NCBI GenBank assembly: GCA_052246725.1
Contig: JBQQCL010000001.1
Direction: 5' to 3' (one strand)
Length of the DNA stretch: 64,000 nucleotides
Origin: Pseudalkalibacillus sp052246725
GTDB taxonomy: Bacteria; Bacillota; Bacilli; Bacillales; Fictibacillaceae
A program made the position numbers and the translations under genes. Each line of letters begins with the position of its first letter. The first letter of the stretch is position 1. This document shows positions 46,025 to 56,300 of this stretch, piece by piece. The notes beneath the pieces are model-generated. The model did no database searches. It saw only the letters and a list, made by a program, of their open reading frames with translations, and was not told the DNA's origin.

Positions 46025-46087
46025 TGGTACCGGTTACATTTTTTGTGAAACCGGTTACATAAAAGACATGAATCTATTATTCTGCAA
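46025..46087 (-). promoter_or_regulatory. Two LacI-type operators and weak promoter for the importer-A unit
   Basis: TGAAACCGGTTACA (46046-46059) and a weaker TGGTACCGGTTACA (46025-46038) match the TGTAACCGGTTACA palindrome. A possible promoter has -35 TTGCAG (46082-46087) and -10 TTTTAT (46059-46064) with a 17-bp spacer; both boxes are weak and the -35 lies inside the kinase gene end. The operators would overlap or follow the start. Confidence 0.65.
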
Positions 46088-47018
46088 GTCGGTTTTGGTT
46101 GGCTATGAACGCTTCCACTTCTGTTTCGTTTGGTATGGATTCCTGGGCACCGTATTTGACACATGCCATGGCTGCAGCTGCAGAAGCATATTTAATGGCT
46201 GATTCTGCTGAGTTTCCTTGAAGTTGTTTCGTAATAAAAGCCCCTATGAACGTATCCCCTGCAGCAGTACTATCCAAAGGTTGTACAGGATAAGCGGGAA
46301 TATGATATTTCTCCCCATCAGCCGACCTATAAACTGAGCCTTTTTCACCAAGAGTGATGATCACTTCGTTCACTCCTGCACGGATCAATGACTTGCTTGC
46401 TAATCCTGCTGAGCCGGCGTCGTCAACCTTTTGTCCGGTCAAATGGCTGGCTTCTGATTCATTTACCATCAGCACATCAATTAAAGAGAGATATTCCCGG
46501 GGCATCTTCGTCGCTGGAGCTGGATTATAATATGTCTTCATTCCATGTAACCTTGCATACTCCAGGAGATACATATTTGTTTTTATAGGGATCTCATTTT
46601 GGAGCAAAATAGCTTTTGGTTCCTCTTCAATCTTCCCTAAAACCGAAGAAACCTCCTCCGGTATAAGCTTCCCGTTAGCCCCCTCACAAATTGTAATCGT
46701 GTTTTCACCTTTCTCATTTACGATGATGAAAGCTAATCCAGAGCTTCCTTCCATCTTCAATATATGATCTGCTGAAATTCCATATTGCTCTAAGCTATTG
46801 ATCAGTGCTACTTGGAAATGGTCACTTCCGATTGCTCCTATGAAAGTGATCTTTGAACCTGACAATGATGCTGAAACCGCCTGATTCGCTCCTTTACCTC
46901 CAGGGTGGTAGGACACACCCTGGCTTTTAATGGTTTCTCCTATTTGTGGATGATTTTTCACATAGGTGACAATATCCATATTGATACTCCCCACGATAAG
47001 CAAATGATGATTTTTCAC
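46077..47018 (-). CDS. PfkB family carbohydrate kinase (ribokinase-like)
   Basis: 313 residues from GTG 47018, overlapping the previous stop (GTGA), GGAGG 6 nt upstream. PfkB motifs: the opening HPGGKGANQAVSASLSG (motif 1) and LDSTAAGDTFIGAFIT (motif 2, with the catalytic Asp). Sequence style is closest to ribokinase. With RbsD in the same locus, it likely phosphorylates a furanose-form sugar in the cytoplasm, ribose or another pentose or ketose. Translationally coupled to the oxidoreductase gene. Confidence 0.9.
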   Translation of the reverse strand: MKNHHLLIVGSINMDIVTYVKNHPQIGETIKSQGVSYHPGGKGANQAVSASLSGSKITFIGAIGSDHFQVALINSLEQYGISADHILKMEGSSGLAFIIVNEKGENTITICEGANGKLIPEEVSSVLGKIEEEPKAILLQNEIPIKTNMYLLEYARLHGMKTYYNPAPATKMPREYLSLIDVLMVNESEASHLTGQKVDDAGSAGLASKSLIRAGVNEVIITLGEKGSVYRSADGEKYHIPAYPVQPLDSTAAGDTFIGAFITKQLQGNSAESAIKYASAAAAMACVKYGAQESIPNETEVEAFIANQNRLAE

Positions 47019-48130
47019 TCATATCCTCCTGATTTCGACGTTTCTGGCATTAGTTTTTTCACTTTTACAGGATAACCCGTCTCGATGGAATCCCGAATAG
47101 CCTCTAAGACAGCAATGGTCTTGTAACCATCATAAACGTCAGGCATTGCCTGTTCTCCATCTGCGAGGCAGCGTGCGAAATATTCCGTATAATTGACAAA
47201 CTCTCCTGCATGATGATTGATTCCTTCAAATTGGAAGTAATGATAATTATCTTCAAAATAGGATTCTATTTTTTCTGGTTCTCCTTCATATTTTATAATC
47301 GATTCAAGCTGAGGATACTTGGATATGAAAGTCCCTTTTGTTCCGTAAACTCCTACTTCAATCCACGGTTTTGTATGGTGAGGATGTTCAAGACCATAAC
47401 ATCCAAGAACCCTTCCAATCTTGCCAGATTCAAATTTCAAACTGATGACAAAAGTATCATTTCCTTGAAAACCCGCTTCTTCCCCAATAAGCGAACGATT
47501 GGCATAAGCAAAAACCTCCTCAACATCGCCCATATACCAGCGAATCAGATCTACTGGATGGGAACATCCTCCAAACAAAAGATCAAATCCACCTTCTTTT
47601 GCCCACGATCGATTTCCATAGAACCACCGCATATCATGGACATAGGAGGCTTCTGCATAACCCAGCTCACCGATCTTCCCCCTCTCAAAAGCTCTACGTT
47701 GATGCTGCATCGGGCCAAAAAAGCGAGAACTTTGCCCGACCATCAATTGTAAGTCCGGATGATTTCTGGTCAATGTAATAACTTCTTCAGCTTCCTCTAA
47801 AGAATTGACCAGCGGCTTTGTACAAAGGACATGTTTGCCGGCTTGAAAAGACTTACGGATATGATCAATATGTAGCTGGTCTGGAGTGTAGATTGCAACG
47901 ATATCGATATCCTCACGTGTCAACAGACTGTCAAGCTCGCAGCATCCAAAAGGGATATCAAATTGTTGCTTAACCTTCCTGACTAATGAATCATCCACGT
48001 CACAAATTGCCTGTATGGTTAATTCCGGATGGCCGTATAGCCCTTTGATCAATCCCTTTCCTTCCCCAAGTCCGACTACCCCTATTCCGAACTTTTTCCC
48101 AACCTTCGTATGACGACCGTGTCCTTCCAT
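47015..48130 (-). CDS. Gfo/Idh/MocA family oxidoreductase
   Basis: 371 residues. The N-terminal Rossmann domain has GIGVVGLGEGKG and the CTKPL segment (usually EKP, catalytic Lys), then the C-terminal alpha/beta domain with GGCSHPVDLIRWYMGD. NAD(P)-dependent, acts on sugars or sugar derivatives in the cytoplasm. It starts at ATG 48130 with GGAG 10 nt upstream, right after the GH172 gene, and overlaps the kinase gene by 4 bp. It may oxidise or epimerise the released sugar; the substrate is unknown. Confidence 0.9.
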   Translation of the reverse strand: MEGHGRHTKVGKKFGIGVVGLGEGKGLIKGLYGHPELTIQAICDVDDSLVRKVKQQFDIPFGCCELDSLLTREDIDIVAIYTPDQLHIDHIRKSFQAGKHVLCTKPLVNSLEEAEEVITLTRNHPDLQLMVGQSSRFFGPMQHQRRAFERGKIGELGYAEASYVHDMRWFYGNRSWAKEGGFDLLFGGCSHPVDLIRWYMGDVEEVFAYANRSLIGEEAGFQGNDTFVISLKFESGKIGRVLGCYGLEHPHHTKPWIEVGVYGTKGTFISKYPQLESIIKYEGEPEKIESYFEDNYHYFQFEGINHHAGEFVNYTEYFARCLADGEQAMPDVYDGYKTIAVLEAIRDSIETGYPVKVKKLMPETSKSGGYE

Positions 48131-48131
48131 A

Positions 48132-49268
48132 TCACGTATTCTCCAAGTCTAATGGCTCGAGGTAAGTACGTTTTTCATACTTTCTTGGCAGCCGTTTTTC
48201 AACAGAAAGCATTGGGGGAAATTTCTTATGGGGTTCTAATTGATACCAGTAAGCCGTACTGGAATAATCCGCTTGCAATTTATTTGCATGGCCATGCTCA
48301 ATCGTCACTCTTATGGATTTTTTAAAATGAATCGGATCTTCGATATGAAACCTGTACATTGAATTCTTGCCGCGCCAAGGGTTATCTCCATCCCCCGAAT
48401 TCAAATGAATCCCATGATAAGGTGTGCAGAATTCATCCTTCGGACAGAATGCTGTATTGAAATAATCCTCAGTACCTGTACCATGGATCGAAGGTATGGT
48501 TTCACCATCAATAAAGATCATATCGTCACCTTCCCCATACCAATTATTTTTTTCCTGGACAAAACAGTCAATATTGAGATTGCATCCAATATAATGACCT
48601 TTGCCCTCCGCCTCTAAAATCACATAATTATCTTTTCCATCAAAATTTGGCTTCTTCCAAAGAACATCCATTAAATACCTCTGTCCCTCCGCCGTAGCGC
48701 CTAAAGGTTCATTCAAAGGCATTTCGGCACCCCAAGTATCTGTCGCCTCTTCACGACGCCATTGTGCATGAAACCTTCCAATATCATCACCGAGCTGCTC
48801 ATATTCTTCATAATCAATATAAAAATAATAGTTTAACTGAGTGTCGCCTTCATTGACGATTTCTATTTTCCCCCCGTCACTGTAGGGCATTGCAAAATAA
48901 CAATTGAACCCCCGTCCTTGATCTGGTGACATGGATAAAGGCAATGACCAGAAATTTTTTGAGATACCATGTCCCATCCCGAAAAAATCACCGATCGGCA
49001 CTTCTACACTAGGGTGGTCTTCACCATCCCAATACATCCTAATCAAAACTTTTCGGAGAGAATTTTCTTCTCCAGAAGGGGGGAACATTGTGCACCATAT
49101 ATGACGGATACAACCTGCACCTGATAGATTTGCGATCGTCCGTTGTTCACTTCCCGCTAGCTCTATCCAGTCGTAATTCCCACCTTCAGGATCATAGCTC
49201 GATATCCGCTTTCTTTTACAATCTCTAATTCTTGCTAAATCTGCCAGGCTGCTGTACCCCATAGACAT
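48132..49268 (-). CDS. GH172 (DUF2961) glycoside hydrolase
   Basis: 378 residues, cytoplasmic. DUF2961 proteins were shown to include GH172 difructose dianhydride I synthase/hydrolases and exo-alpha-D-arabinofuranosidases. The two catalytic Glu residues of the family correspond here to E246 in WYGEGDDM and E267 in GTGTEDYF; their 21-residue spacing fits the published pair. Other conserved blocks are AGCIRHIW and GRGFNCYFAMPY. Start ATG with GGCGG upstream. It points to a furanoside substrate, such as fructofuranoside or D-arabinofuranoside. Located between the GH2 and oxidoreductase genes, all close-packed. Confidence 0.92.
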   Translation of the reverse strand: MSMGYSSLADLARIRDCKRKRISSYDPEGGNYDWIELAGSEQRTIANLSGAGCIRHIWCTMFPPSGEENSLRKVLIRMYWDGEDHPSVEVPIGDFFGMGHGISKNFWSLPLSMSPDQGRGFNCYFAMPYSDGGKIEIVNEGDTQLNYYFYIDYEEYEQLGDDIGRFHAQWRREEATDTWGAEMPLNEPLGATAEGQRYLMDVLWKKPNFDGKDNYVILEAEGKGHYIGCNLNIDCFVQEKNNWYGEGDDMIFIDGETIPSIHGTGTEDYFNTAFCPKDEFCTPYHGIHLNSGDGDNPWRGKNSMYRFHIEDPIHFKKSIRVTIEHGHANKLQADYSSTAYWYQLEPHKKFPPMLSVEKRLPRKYEKRTYLEPLDLENT

Positions 49269-49285
49269 ATCATTCGCCGCCCTTT

Positions 49286-52045
49286 CTATTTAATAAGTAG
49301 ATTCTGAATAATAGACTCTAACCAATATCGACCTGCTGGATTGTGTTCAATACCGCTTGGCTGTGAACCCAGTCCCCCTTCAAAGCGTAGAGTTGTTGCT
49401 ACAAGATAGCCTTTGCCGATTGTTTTTTCGAACATATAGTCATGTAAATCGAATGTCCTTGCATCCAACCTCCCCATTATTGGAGTTCGTTTTGGATCGT
49501 CTGCAGCTATAAAAGCTGTATCTGACGCCAGCCCGTAGAATGCTAACCCTGTATGGTCTTCATGGGGAAAATCGTCCATATACTGGTTTTTGTGAAATAA
49601 CTGGATGGATTCTCTCCAAAAAGGCAGTTTTTCAATTGGAAATTCTCCTTCGCCACGTTGAATGTAAAGTACTTTACCCCCATTTCTTACATATTCAATG
49701 TGTTCTGATCTCAACATGGTTGTAACGAGACACTTTACATGCGGTTGGATGGACTTCAGGTAACGCTCATATCTCATCAATGGAAAGAGGTTTTTTATAC
49801 CCTGGTATAAATGCATAGGATCTTCAAACCAAATATCATTAAATTGTTGGTCCTTCCCTAATTTACTTTCTGGATAGATCCATAAAGGCCATTCATTCTT
49901 AATTGACTTAGTATCGCAACTTAATGTTGCTGTTAAAATTAGTTTTGTAGGCTTCATTACTTTTGGTGCGGTGACCTCCATAACTCCAATTTCCTGTGCC
50001 TCCCCTACAGGTAATTCTGATTTTATGAAGGTTCCGTCATCTAAGGCTTCACCATTCTCCAAAGTATACTCCCAATCAATCACACAATTTTCCACAGGCT
50101 GGGAACTATAATGAGAAACAAAAAGATGAGGGCGTACCTGATTGCCAGTCAAATAGTTGTATGGATCCCAGTTTATAAGCCTGTCGCCTCCGTTAATCCA
50201 GTCGCGGCGGTTGTCCCATGTCAGGCTCAAGATAGTCTCATCATTGAATGACCGAAGTTTATCAGGCTCATGATTCGGCAGACCAAAATCATTAAATATA
50301 GCACTGGTTGCAACCGGATTCCCTTTAATCGAGGTAAGGACATATCCATTTATTTTTTGATAAGTGCGGACAAGCTCTAATACGGCTTTTCGATAGACAA
50401 ACGCACTCTTTTTGGAGTTTTCATCGAGTTCTTGATTGGAGAATGGGATATCCAATTTCTTCATCTTTTCTTCCTGTCGATACCAATGCCACCTTGTCTC
50501 ACGAGAACCGGGGTTTTTTATAGGGTCATCCATTAACCACCACGGCAACTCACCATTATATTTTTCTCGTACTTCATCCAGGTTCCTATAGGTATCATAA
50601 TCGCAAAACTCTCCAAATAACCATGGCTTCTGTTCACGCCAGGACCCTGCAAACTGATTGATAAGATCCCGATAGAAATGAAAATCATTATAGAAATGGT
50701 AATCATAAAAATCGGCAAATTCCTTTAGTAAGCCACCGTAACATTCTCCTGAACCACTGTTATCACGTATGATCGCATAATCTGTTAATTTCTTTGTCTT
50801 ATGAAAAAGTTGTTCCAAAAAAGAGGCATTCACTTGGTGGTTTAATTCACATCCTAAAGTCCAAAGGATAATCGAGGGATGATTGCGTATTTCTGAGATG
50901 ATTTGTTCGTACTGATAATTGACTCTTTGTTCAAATGTTTCCGAAACTTCCGGTAGCCACATCGGGAGTTCCTGCCATATCAATACACCCATTTCATCTG
51001 CCGTTTGAAGGTATTCTTTAGTAGGTACATAGAGGCAATGTTTAATAAGGTTGAATCCATTTTCTTTGACACGTGTTAGTTCTTCAATAATTTCTTCTTT
51101 CGTCGGAGTTGGAGCTATATGGTCACCATACCATCCCCAATGCAGGACACCACGTAAATAAACAGGTTTCCCATTCAGTAAAATTCGATCATGTTCAACT
51201 GTTACTTCTCTCATGCCGAATTTTTCTTCCGCGGTAAAAAGGAGCTTATTTTCTTGTGTAATGCTAAATTTAAGTGTATAAAGATGTGGTGATTCAGGTT
51301 CCCACAATTGAAGAGGTTCTTTTATGAAAATATTAATGGAAGCTGTCCTTTCCATTGTTCCTATGTCCGGCTTCAGATGTTGTTCCCATCCACCGACTTC
51401 ATTGTTTTTCTCATCTATGATCACCGAACGTATCATGTAAGTACTGACAGCAGGTTCTTGTTGTTCGAGTAGATAATCTACAGTAATCTTTCTTTCATCA
51501 ATCCTTGGTTTGATGAAGATATCTTTCATTCTTATAGGTGTAAGCTTTTTCACATAAACAGGCTTCCATATTCCTCCGAAAATTACTCCTACATCTGGAA
51601 AGAATCCTGCTAAGCATTCCCTTATGGGAAACTTTCCTCCTTGTTTGTACACTTTAAGTAAAACCTCGTTTTTGTTCCCATACAATATGTACTCCGTTAC
51701 ATCCATTTCAAAGCCGTTCCAACCACCCTCATGAGAACCTGCTTTTTTACCATTCACCCATAACTCACAGTAATAATTAACAGCTTTAAATTCTATTACA
51801 ATAGGCGCATTTCTCCAATCAGTAGGCACCTCAAATGATTTTCTATACCATACTGGTCCTTCGGCTAATTTATTCGATTCATGTTGTTCCCAACAACTTG
51901 GAACTGTGATAATCTTCCATCCGTTTTGTTCCGTGATTTCTCTCACATCATCAATAGGTTGGTCAAAATCCACATAAACTTCCCACTCGCCTGATAACGA
52001 AATGCATTGATCATTATCTATCAGCTGAGTATCCAATGACGTCAT
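49286..52045 (-). CDS. GH2 family glycoside hydrolase
   Basis: 919 residues, cytoplasmic. The sugar-binding N-terminal domain (SLSGEWEVYVDF; GPVWYRKSFEVP; VNYYCELWVNGKKAGSHEGGW) is followed by the immunoglobulin-like domain (LQLWEPESPHLYTL) and the TIM barrel. The acid/base is likely E400 in LGCELN (usually GNE), and the nucleophile E479 in LFGEFCDYD. The extra C-terminal part is of unknown type. Beta-galactosidase, beta-glucuronidase or beta-mannosidase activity cannot be told apart. Its ATG overlaps the LacI-type gene stop (ATGA), so it is co-translated. Confidence 0.9.
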   Translation of the reverse strand: MTSLDTQLIDNDQCISLSGEWEVYVDFDQPIDDVREITEQNGWKIITVPSCWEQHESNKLAEGPVWYRKSFEVPTDWRNAPIVIEFKAVNYYCELWVNGKKAGSHEGGWNGFEMDVTEYILYGNKNEVLLKVYKQGGKFPIRECLAGFFPDVGVIFGGIWKPVYVKKLTPIRMKDIFIKPRIDERKITVDYLLEQQEPAVSTYMIRSVIIDEKNNEVGGWEQHLKPDIGTMERTASINIFIKEPLQLWEPESPHLYTLKFSITQENKLLFTAEEKFGMREVTVEHDRILLNGKPVYLRGVLHWGWYGDHIAPTPTKEEIIEELTRVKENGFNLIKHCLYVPTKEYLQTADEMGVLIWQELPMWLPEVSETFEQRVNYQYEQIISEIRNHPSIILWTLGCELNHQVNASFLEQLFHKTKKLTDYAIIRDNSGSGECYGGLLKEFADFYDYHFYNDFHFYRDLINQFAGSWREQKPWLFGEFCDYDTYRNLDEVREKYNGELPWWLMDDPIKNPGSRETRWHWYRQEEKMKKLDIPFSNQELDENSKKSAFVYRKAVLELVRTYQKINGYVLTSIKGNPVATSAIFNDFGLPNHEPDKLRSFNDETILSLTWDNRRDWINGGDRLINWDPYNYLTGNQVRPHLFVSHYSSQPVENCVIDWEYTLENGEALDDGTFIKSELPVGEAQEIGVMEVTAPKVMKPTKLILTATLSCDTKSIKNEWPLWIYPESKLGKDQQFNDIWFEDPMHLYQGIKNLFPLMRYERYLKSIQPHVKCLVTTMLRSEHIEYVRNGGKVLYIQRGEGEFPIEKLPFWRESIQLFHKNQYMDDFPHEDHTGLAFYGLASDTAFIAADDPKRTPIMGRLDARTFDLHDYMFEKTIGKGYLVATTLRFEGGLGSQPSGIEHNPAGRYWLESIIQNLLIK

Positions 52046-53082
52046 CTAAACACCCCTTTAATAATTGTATTATCCTGGCGACTATTTTGAAATCCGTTCG
52101 TTGATTCACGCTTGATCAACTGAACATCAAGTTCGTATATCTTGGTTTCTGTTAATTCACCTCTTAATTTCTTGATTAGAATTTCTGCTGCCTTTGCACC
52201 CAGTTCATAAATTGGCTGTTGAATAGTAGTAAGTTCTGGTTCTGAAAGCTCAGTCAAGTAAATACCATCGAAACCACATATTGCAACCTCTTGAGGTACC
52301 TCCTTCCCCATTTTTTTCAGCTCCTTCAATGCACCTAACGCCATTAAATCATTACTGGCAAATATGCCATCAATATCGGGATGATCAGCTAGTAATTTTT
52401 TCAAAGCAGTCTTTCCACCCTGCACATCAAAATTGCCCTCTGCGATTAAAGTCTGTTCAAACCATGGATACTCATTTGTGATAGAGTTATAGCCTTTTAA
52501 TCTCTCTTTTGCAGTTATTAAATTTTTGGGACCGGCGATATGGGCAATTTTCCTACAGCCGATTTCAAGTAAATGCATCGTCGCTAATTGTGCACCCTTA
52601 TAGTTATTCGCTCGGACTACACTATAATTCTCGTGACTGGCTGGACGATCCAGGAGTACGACAGGAATCTTTGTCTCTCTTAGATGTTCCAAGTCCTTAC
52701 TGCTGATATTATTGGAAATGATAATGACACCATCAATATTTTTCTTCTTCATTATTTCTAAATAGGACTTTTCTTTATGTTCTAAATTATCAGAATTACA
52801 AAGAAAAAGATTATGATCATATTGTTGTGCAACATCCTCTACAGCTCTGGCTACTTCAGGGAAAAAAGGATTTGAAATATCAGGTAGCATGAGAGCGATC
52901 GTATTCATTTTTTTCCCTGCCAGTCCTCTTGCAACCAAGCTTGGCTTGAAGTCTAATTCTTTCATAACTTTTAAAACCTTCTGTTCTGTATCTTTATTTA
53001 CATATTCATTTTTATTGATCACTCGAGATACAGTGGCCACAGACACCCCTGCAGCTTTCGCAACATCACGGATCGTTGGCAA
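52042..53082 (-). CDS. LacI family transcriptional regulator of the beta-helix locus
   Basis: 346 residues from TTG 53082. I chose this over ATG 53100 because the ATG itself is followed by AAGGAG, which is a good ribosome binding site for the TTG 9 nt on, and MPTIRDVAKAAGVSVATVSRVINK is the normal family start. The effector domain shows VALMLPDISNPFFPEVARAVE and AICGFDGIYLTELSEPELTTIQQP. First gene of the GH2-GH172-oxidoreductase-kinase operon. Probable operators are palindromes TGTAACCGGTTACA at 53340-53353, TGAAACCGGTTACA at 53104-53117 and two sites near 46025-46059, so it likely represses all three units, itself included. Confidence 0.92.
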   Translation of the reverse strand: MPTIRDVAKAAGVSVATVSRVINKNEYVNKDTEQKVLKVMKELDFKPSLVARGLAGKKMNTIALMLPDISNPFFPEVARAVEDVAQQYDHNLFLCNSDNLEHKEKSYLEIMKKKNIDGVIIISNNISSKDLEHLRETKIPVVLLDRPASHENYSVVRANNYKGAQLATMHLLEIGCRKIAHIAGPKNLITAKERLKGYNSITNEYPWFEQTLIAEGNFDVQGGKTALKKLLADHPDIDGIFASNDLMALGALKELKKMGKEVPQEVAICGFDGIYLTELSEPELTTIQQPIYELGAKAAEILIKKLRGELTETKIYELDVQLIKRESTNGFQNSRQDNTIIKGVFR

Positions 53083-53103
53083 TCCATTCAACTCCTTCAT
53101 ATA

Positions 53104-53185
53104 TGAAACCGGTTACAATCAATGCTGCATATGGTCAGTTTAATCATTTTGAAAACATTATAAATACAGTTGTAATAAATTGCAA
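53104..53185 (-). promoter_or_regulatory. Promoter and operator of the regulator-GH2 operon
   Basis: On the minus strand the -35 TTGCAA (53180-53185) and -10 TATAAT (53157-53162) have a 17-bp spacer. The operator-like TGAAACCGGTTACA (53104-53117) lies 30-45 bp into the transcript, just before the ribosome binding site region. Confidence 0.8.
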
Positions 53186-53269
53186 GAATTTTCTGCATAC
53201 TGGATCTGTTATTCGAAAAGGATTATCTAATAAAATATTACTAATTTTTTAAAAATTCTTAATTCTTTG

Positions 53270-53353
53270 TTGAAATATGTAAGATTTGTAAATATAATAG
53301 TGAATTAACGAATACGAAGCTGTTTTTTAAAAGCTGAACTGTAACCGGTTACA
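53270..53353 (+). promoter_or_regulatory. Promoter and operator of the fusion-protein operon
   Basis: The -35 TTGAAA (53270-53275) and -10 TATAAT (53293-53298) have a 17-bp spacer. The perfect palindrome TGTAACCGGTTACA (53340-53353) lies about 35-50 bp into the transcript, the mirror image of the divergent side. Confidence 0.85.
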
Positions 53354-53386
53354 TATTAGCATACAAATCTAAAAAGAGGTGAAAAG

Positions 53387-56300
53387 ATGGGTATAAGTCA
53401 AAAGTCTCAATTATTGAAAACGGCTTTTTCTTCTCTTCCATTTGGTTCGGTTAAGCCTACTGGATGGTTAAAAAAACAACTTGAAATTCAAGCAAACGGG
53501 TTAACTGGACATCTAGATGAGATCTGGGAAGATGTTGGCTCTGAAAGTGGCTGGTTAGGAGGAGATGGGGAAAGCTGGGAAAGAGGTCCCTACTACCTTG
53601 ATGGGTTACTTCCCTTATCTTATTTATTGGAAGACGATAAGCTATTGAAAAAAACAAAAACGTGGGTGGAAAGTATCTTATCCAGTCAAAAACATAACGG
53701 TCAATTCGGGCCAGGAACCAATGATGACTGGTGGCCGCGTATGGTCATCCTAAAAGTGTTGATCATGTACTATGAGGTAAGTGAAGACGAAAGAGTCATC
53801 CCCTTCATGAAAAACTATTTCAAATACCAACGTGCTCACATTGAGGAAAAACCTCTTAAAGAATGGGCAGCAGCAAGAGGTGCAGAAAACTTATTGAGTA
53901 TTTATTGGTTTTATGATATTTCACCAAGCGAATGGCTTCTTGAACTAGCTGAGATTATTTATCAACAATCCATTGAGTGGTCAGAAATCTTCTTAGACTT
54001 CCCTTATAAAGAACGTGTCACTACCTTCAACCATCGGACACATGTTGTTAATGTCGCTATGGGATTGAAGTTACCTGCCGTTTACTACCTCCAATCAAGA
54101 AATCACTTACATAAAACCGCACCCAAAAAAGGCATTGACAGTTTAATGCAGTACCACGGTCAATCACAAGGCATGTTCTCTGGTGATGAATGGCTAGCTG
54201 GGACCGACCCAAGCCAGGGCACAGAACTATGTGCAGTCGTTGAGTATATGTACACCCTTCAGCATTTGGCAAGGATTCTAGGTGATTCAGAATGGGGAGA
54301 TAGGCTTGAAGCAACAGCTTATAATGCCCTCCCTGCAACATTAAAGCCTGATCATTGGGGCCATCAATACGATCAGCAAGTCAATCAAGTACTAGTCTCC
54401 TGTGATCAAAGAAATTGGACTCAAAACGGAGATGAATCAAACCTTTTTGGTTTTGAACCAAACTTTGGTTGTTGTTTAGCCAATATGCATCAAGGCTGGC
54501 CGAAGTTCGCAGCAAATATGTGGATGAAAACGGATGATGGGTTCGTTGCAATAGTTTATGGCCCTAATCAGCTTAAGACTAACCTTGAAAATGGGGAAAT
54601 GGTTGCCATTAAACAAAAGACAGATTATCCATTCCGTGATCAGATTCATTTCGGAATTCAACTGGATAAGAAAGCAGAATTCACTCTCAGGCTTAGGATC
54701 CCCTATTGGTGTGAAGAGCCAAGAATTTTTATAAATGGTAACGTCGCTCATTATGAAGTCACAGACGGCTTTGCTGTAATTTCCAGAGAATGGTCGGATA
54801 AAGATTCTCTGCTTTTGGAGCTGCCTATGGGAGTGAAAGTAAAGAAAAGACCATCAGGAGGCGTTTCAATTGAAAGAGGACCTCTTTTATACGGGTTGAA
54901 GATAGGAGAAGATTGGAAAAAGCTGAAGGGGAAGAACCCTTATGCTGATTGGGAGGTCTACCCTACTACCCCATGGAATTATGGACTTGTGATAAATAAA
55001 ACGGACACAAATATCGCTTTACCTTCCTATCACCTTAAGTTCGACGCTATACATGATCAACCTTTTGAACCTTTACATGCACCAGTAAAGCTAGAAGTTC
55101 CGGGGGTGCAGATACTTCATTGGACTTTAAAGCAAAATTCCGCAGGACCAATCCCAAGTTCATCAGATGTTGAATATGCTGCTAGCGACCAAATCACATT
55201 AATCCCATATGGCTGTACAAATTTGAGGATAGCGGAATTTCCAGTCTTGAAGGAACAGAACCTTAAAAATAAAGGAGGAATTGATTCATTGAATTTAGTG
55301 ACTCCAACCGAAGGAATGATCATAACTGAAAATACCACCTTTAAGCCAGGTACATATGAATTCAAAAACGGAAAAGGTATTATCCTGGCTAATGACAATA
55401 TAGAGATCAATGGTAATGGAGCGGTAATTGTCGGTCCTGGAGTAAAAGGCAGGAAATACAGTTATCGAGGTACAGGAATTTTCTCTAGTGGTCACAGTAA
55501 TATCATACTGAACAATCTGACCATAAAAGGATTTAAACTAGGATGTAAATTCATGTTTGCAGAAAACATTGTAATTAAAGACAATGATTTTTCTTATAAC
55601 TTCACTGACCCAGAACATGGATGGGGTGATGGCGATCCTGATGGTGCTCTCATGCTAGAACACGTCAATAACAGCATCATCAAAGGCAATACAGGCAATA
55701 ACGTTTGGAATGGGCTGAATCTCCACTATAGCAATAACAATGTAGTAGAAAATAACCAATTTTCACATTGTACAAATGTATGCCTGAAACTATGGAATGC
55801 TTCAAAAAACAAAATTTCAAACAATACGATGAGCCATGGAATTCGTATTTCTCCAGGCGAAGTTCATGCTAGAGATTCGACCTCTGTTTTAATCGAAACT
55901 GCCTCAAATGATAACCAATTTTATAATAATGATTTCACCTATGGAGGTGATGGTGTATTTATCCGATCCCTCAATGGAGCTATTTCTACAGGGAACTATT
56001 TTGAAGGCAATGATGCATCCTATGCCCATAATAACGCTTGGGAAGTTTGGGATACGGGAAATACCTTCATCCGTAACAAAGGGAACCATTCAAGCTACGG
56101 TTTTTGGTTAGGCGGCTCGGATCACACTATTTTCATTGAAAATGAGGCTGCTTATAACGGACTTGAGAAGAGCAATGCACCTGAAGCATTTGGAAATGCA
56201 GGTGTGGCAGTCGTAAATGGAAGCAGCAGCCATTTCATCATGAAAGACAATTACATACATGATAATAAAAGCTGTGGTGTAGCGATTCGGTTTAAAGAGG

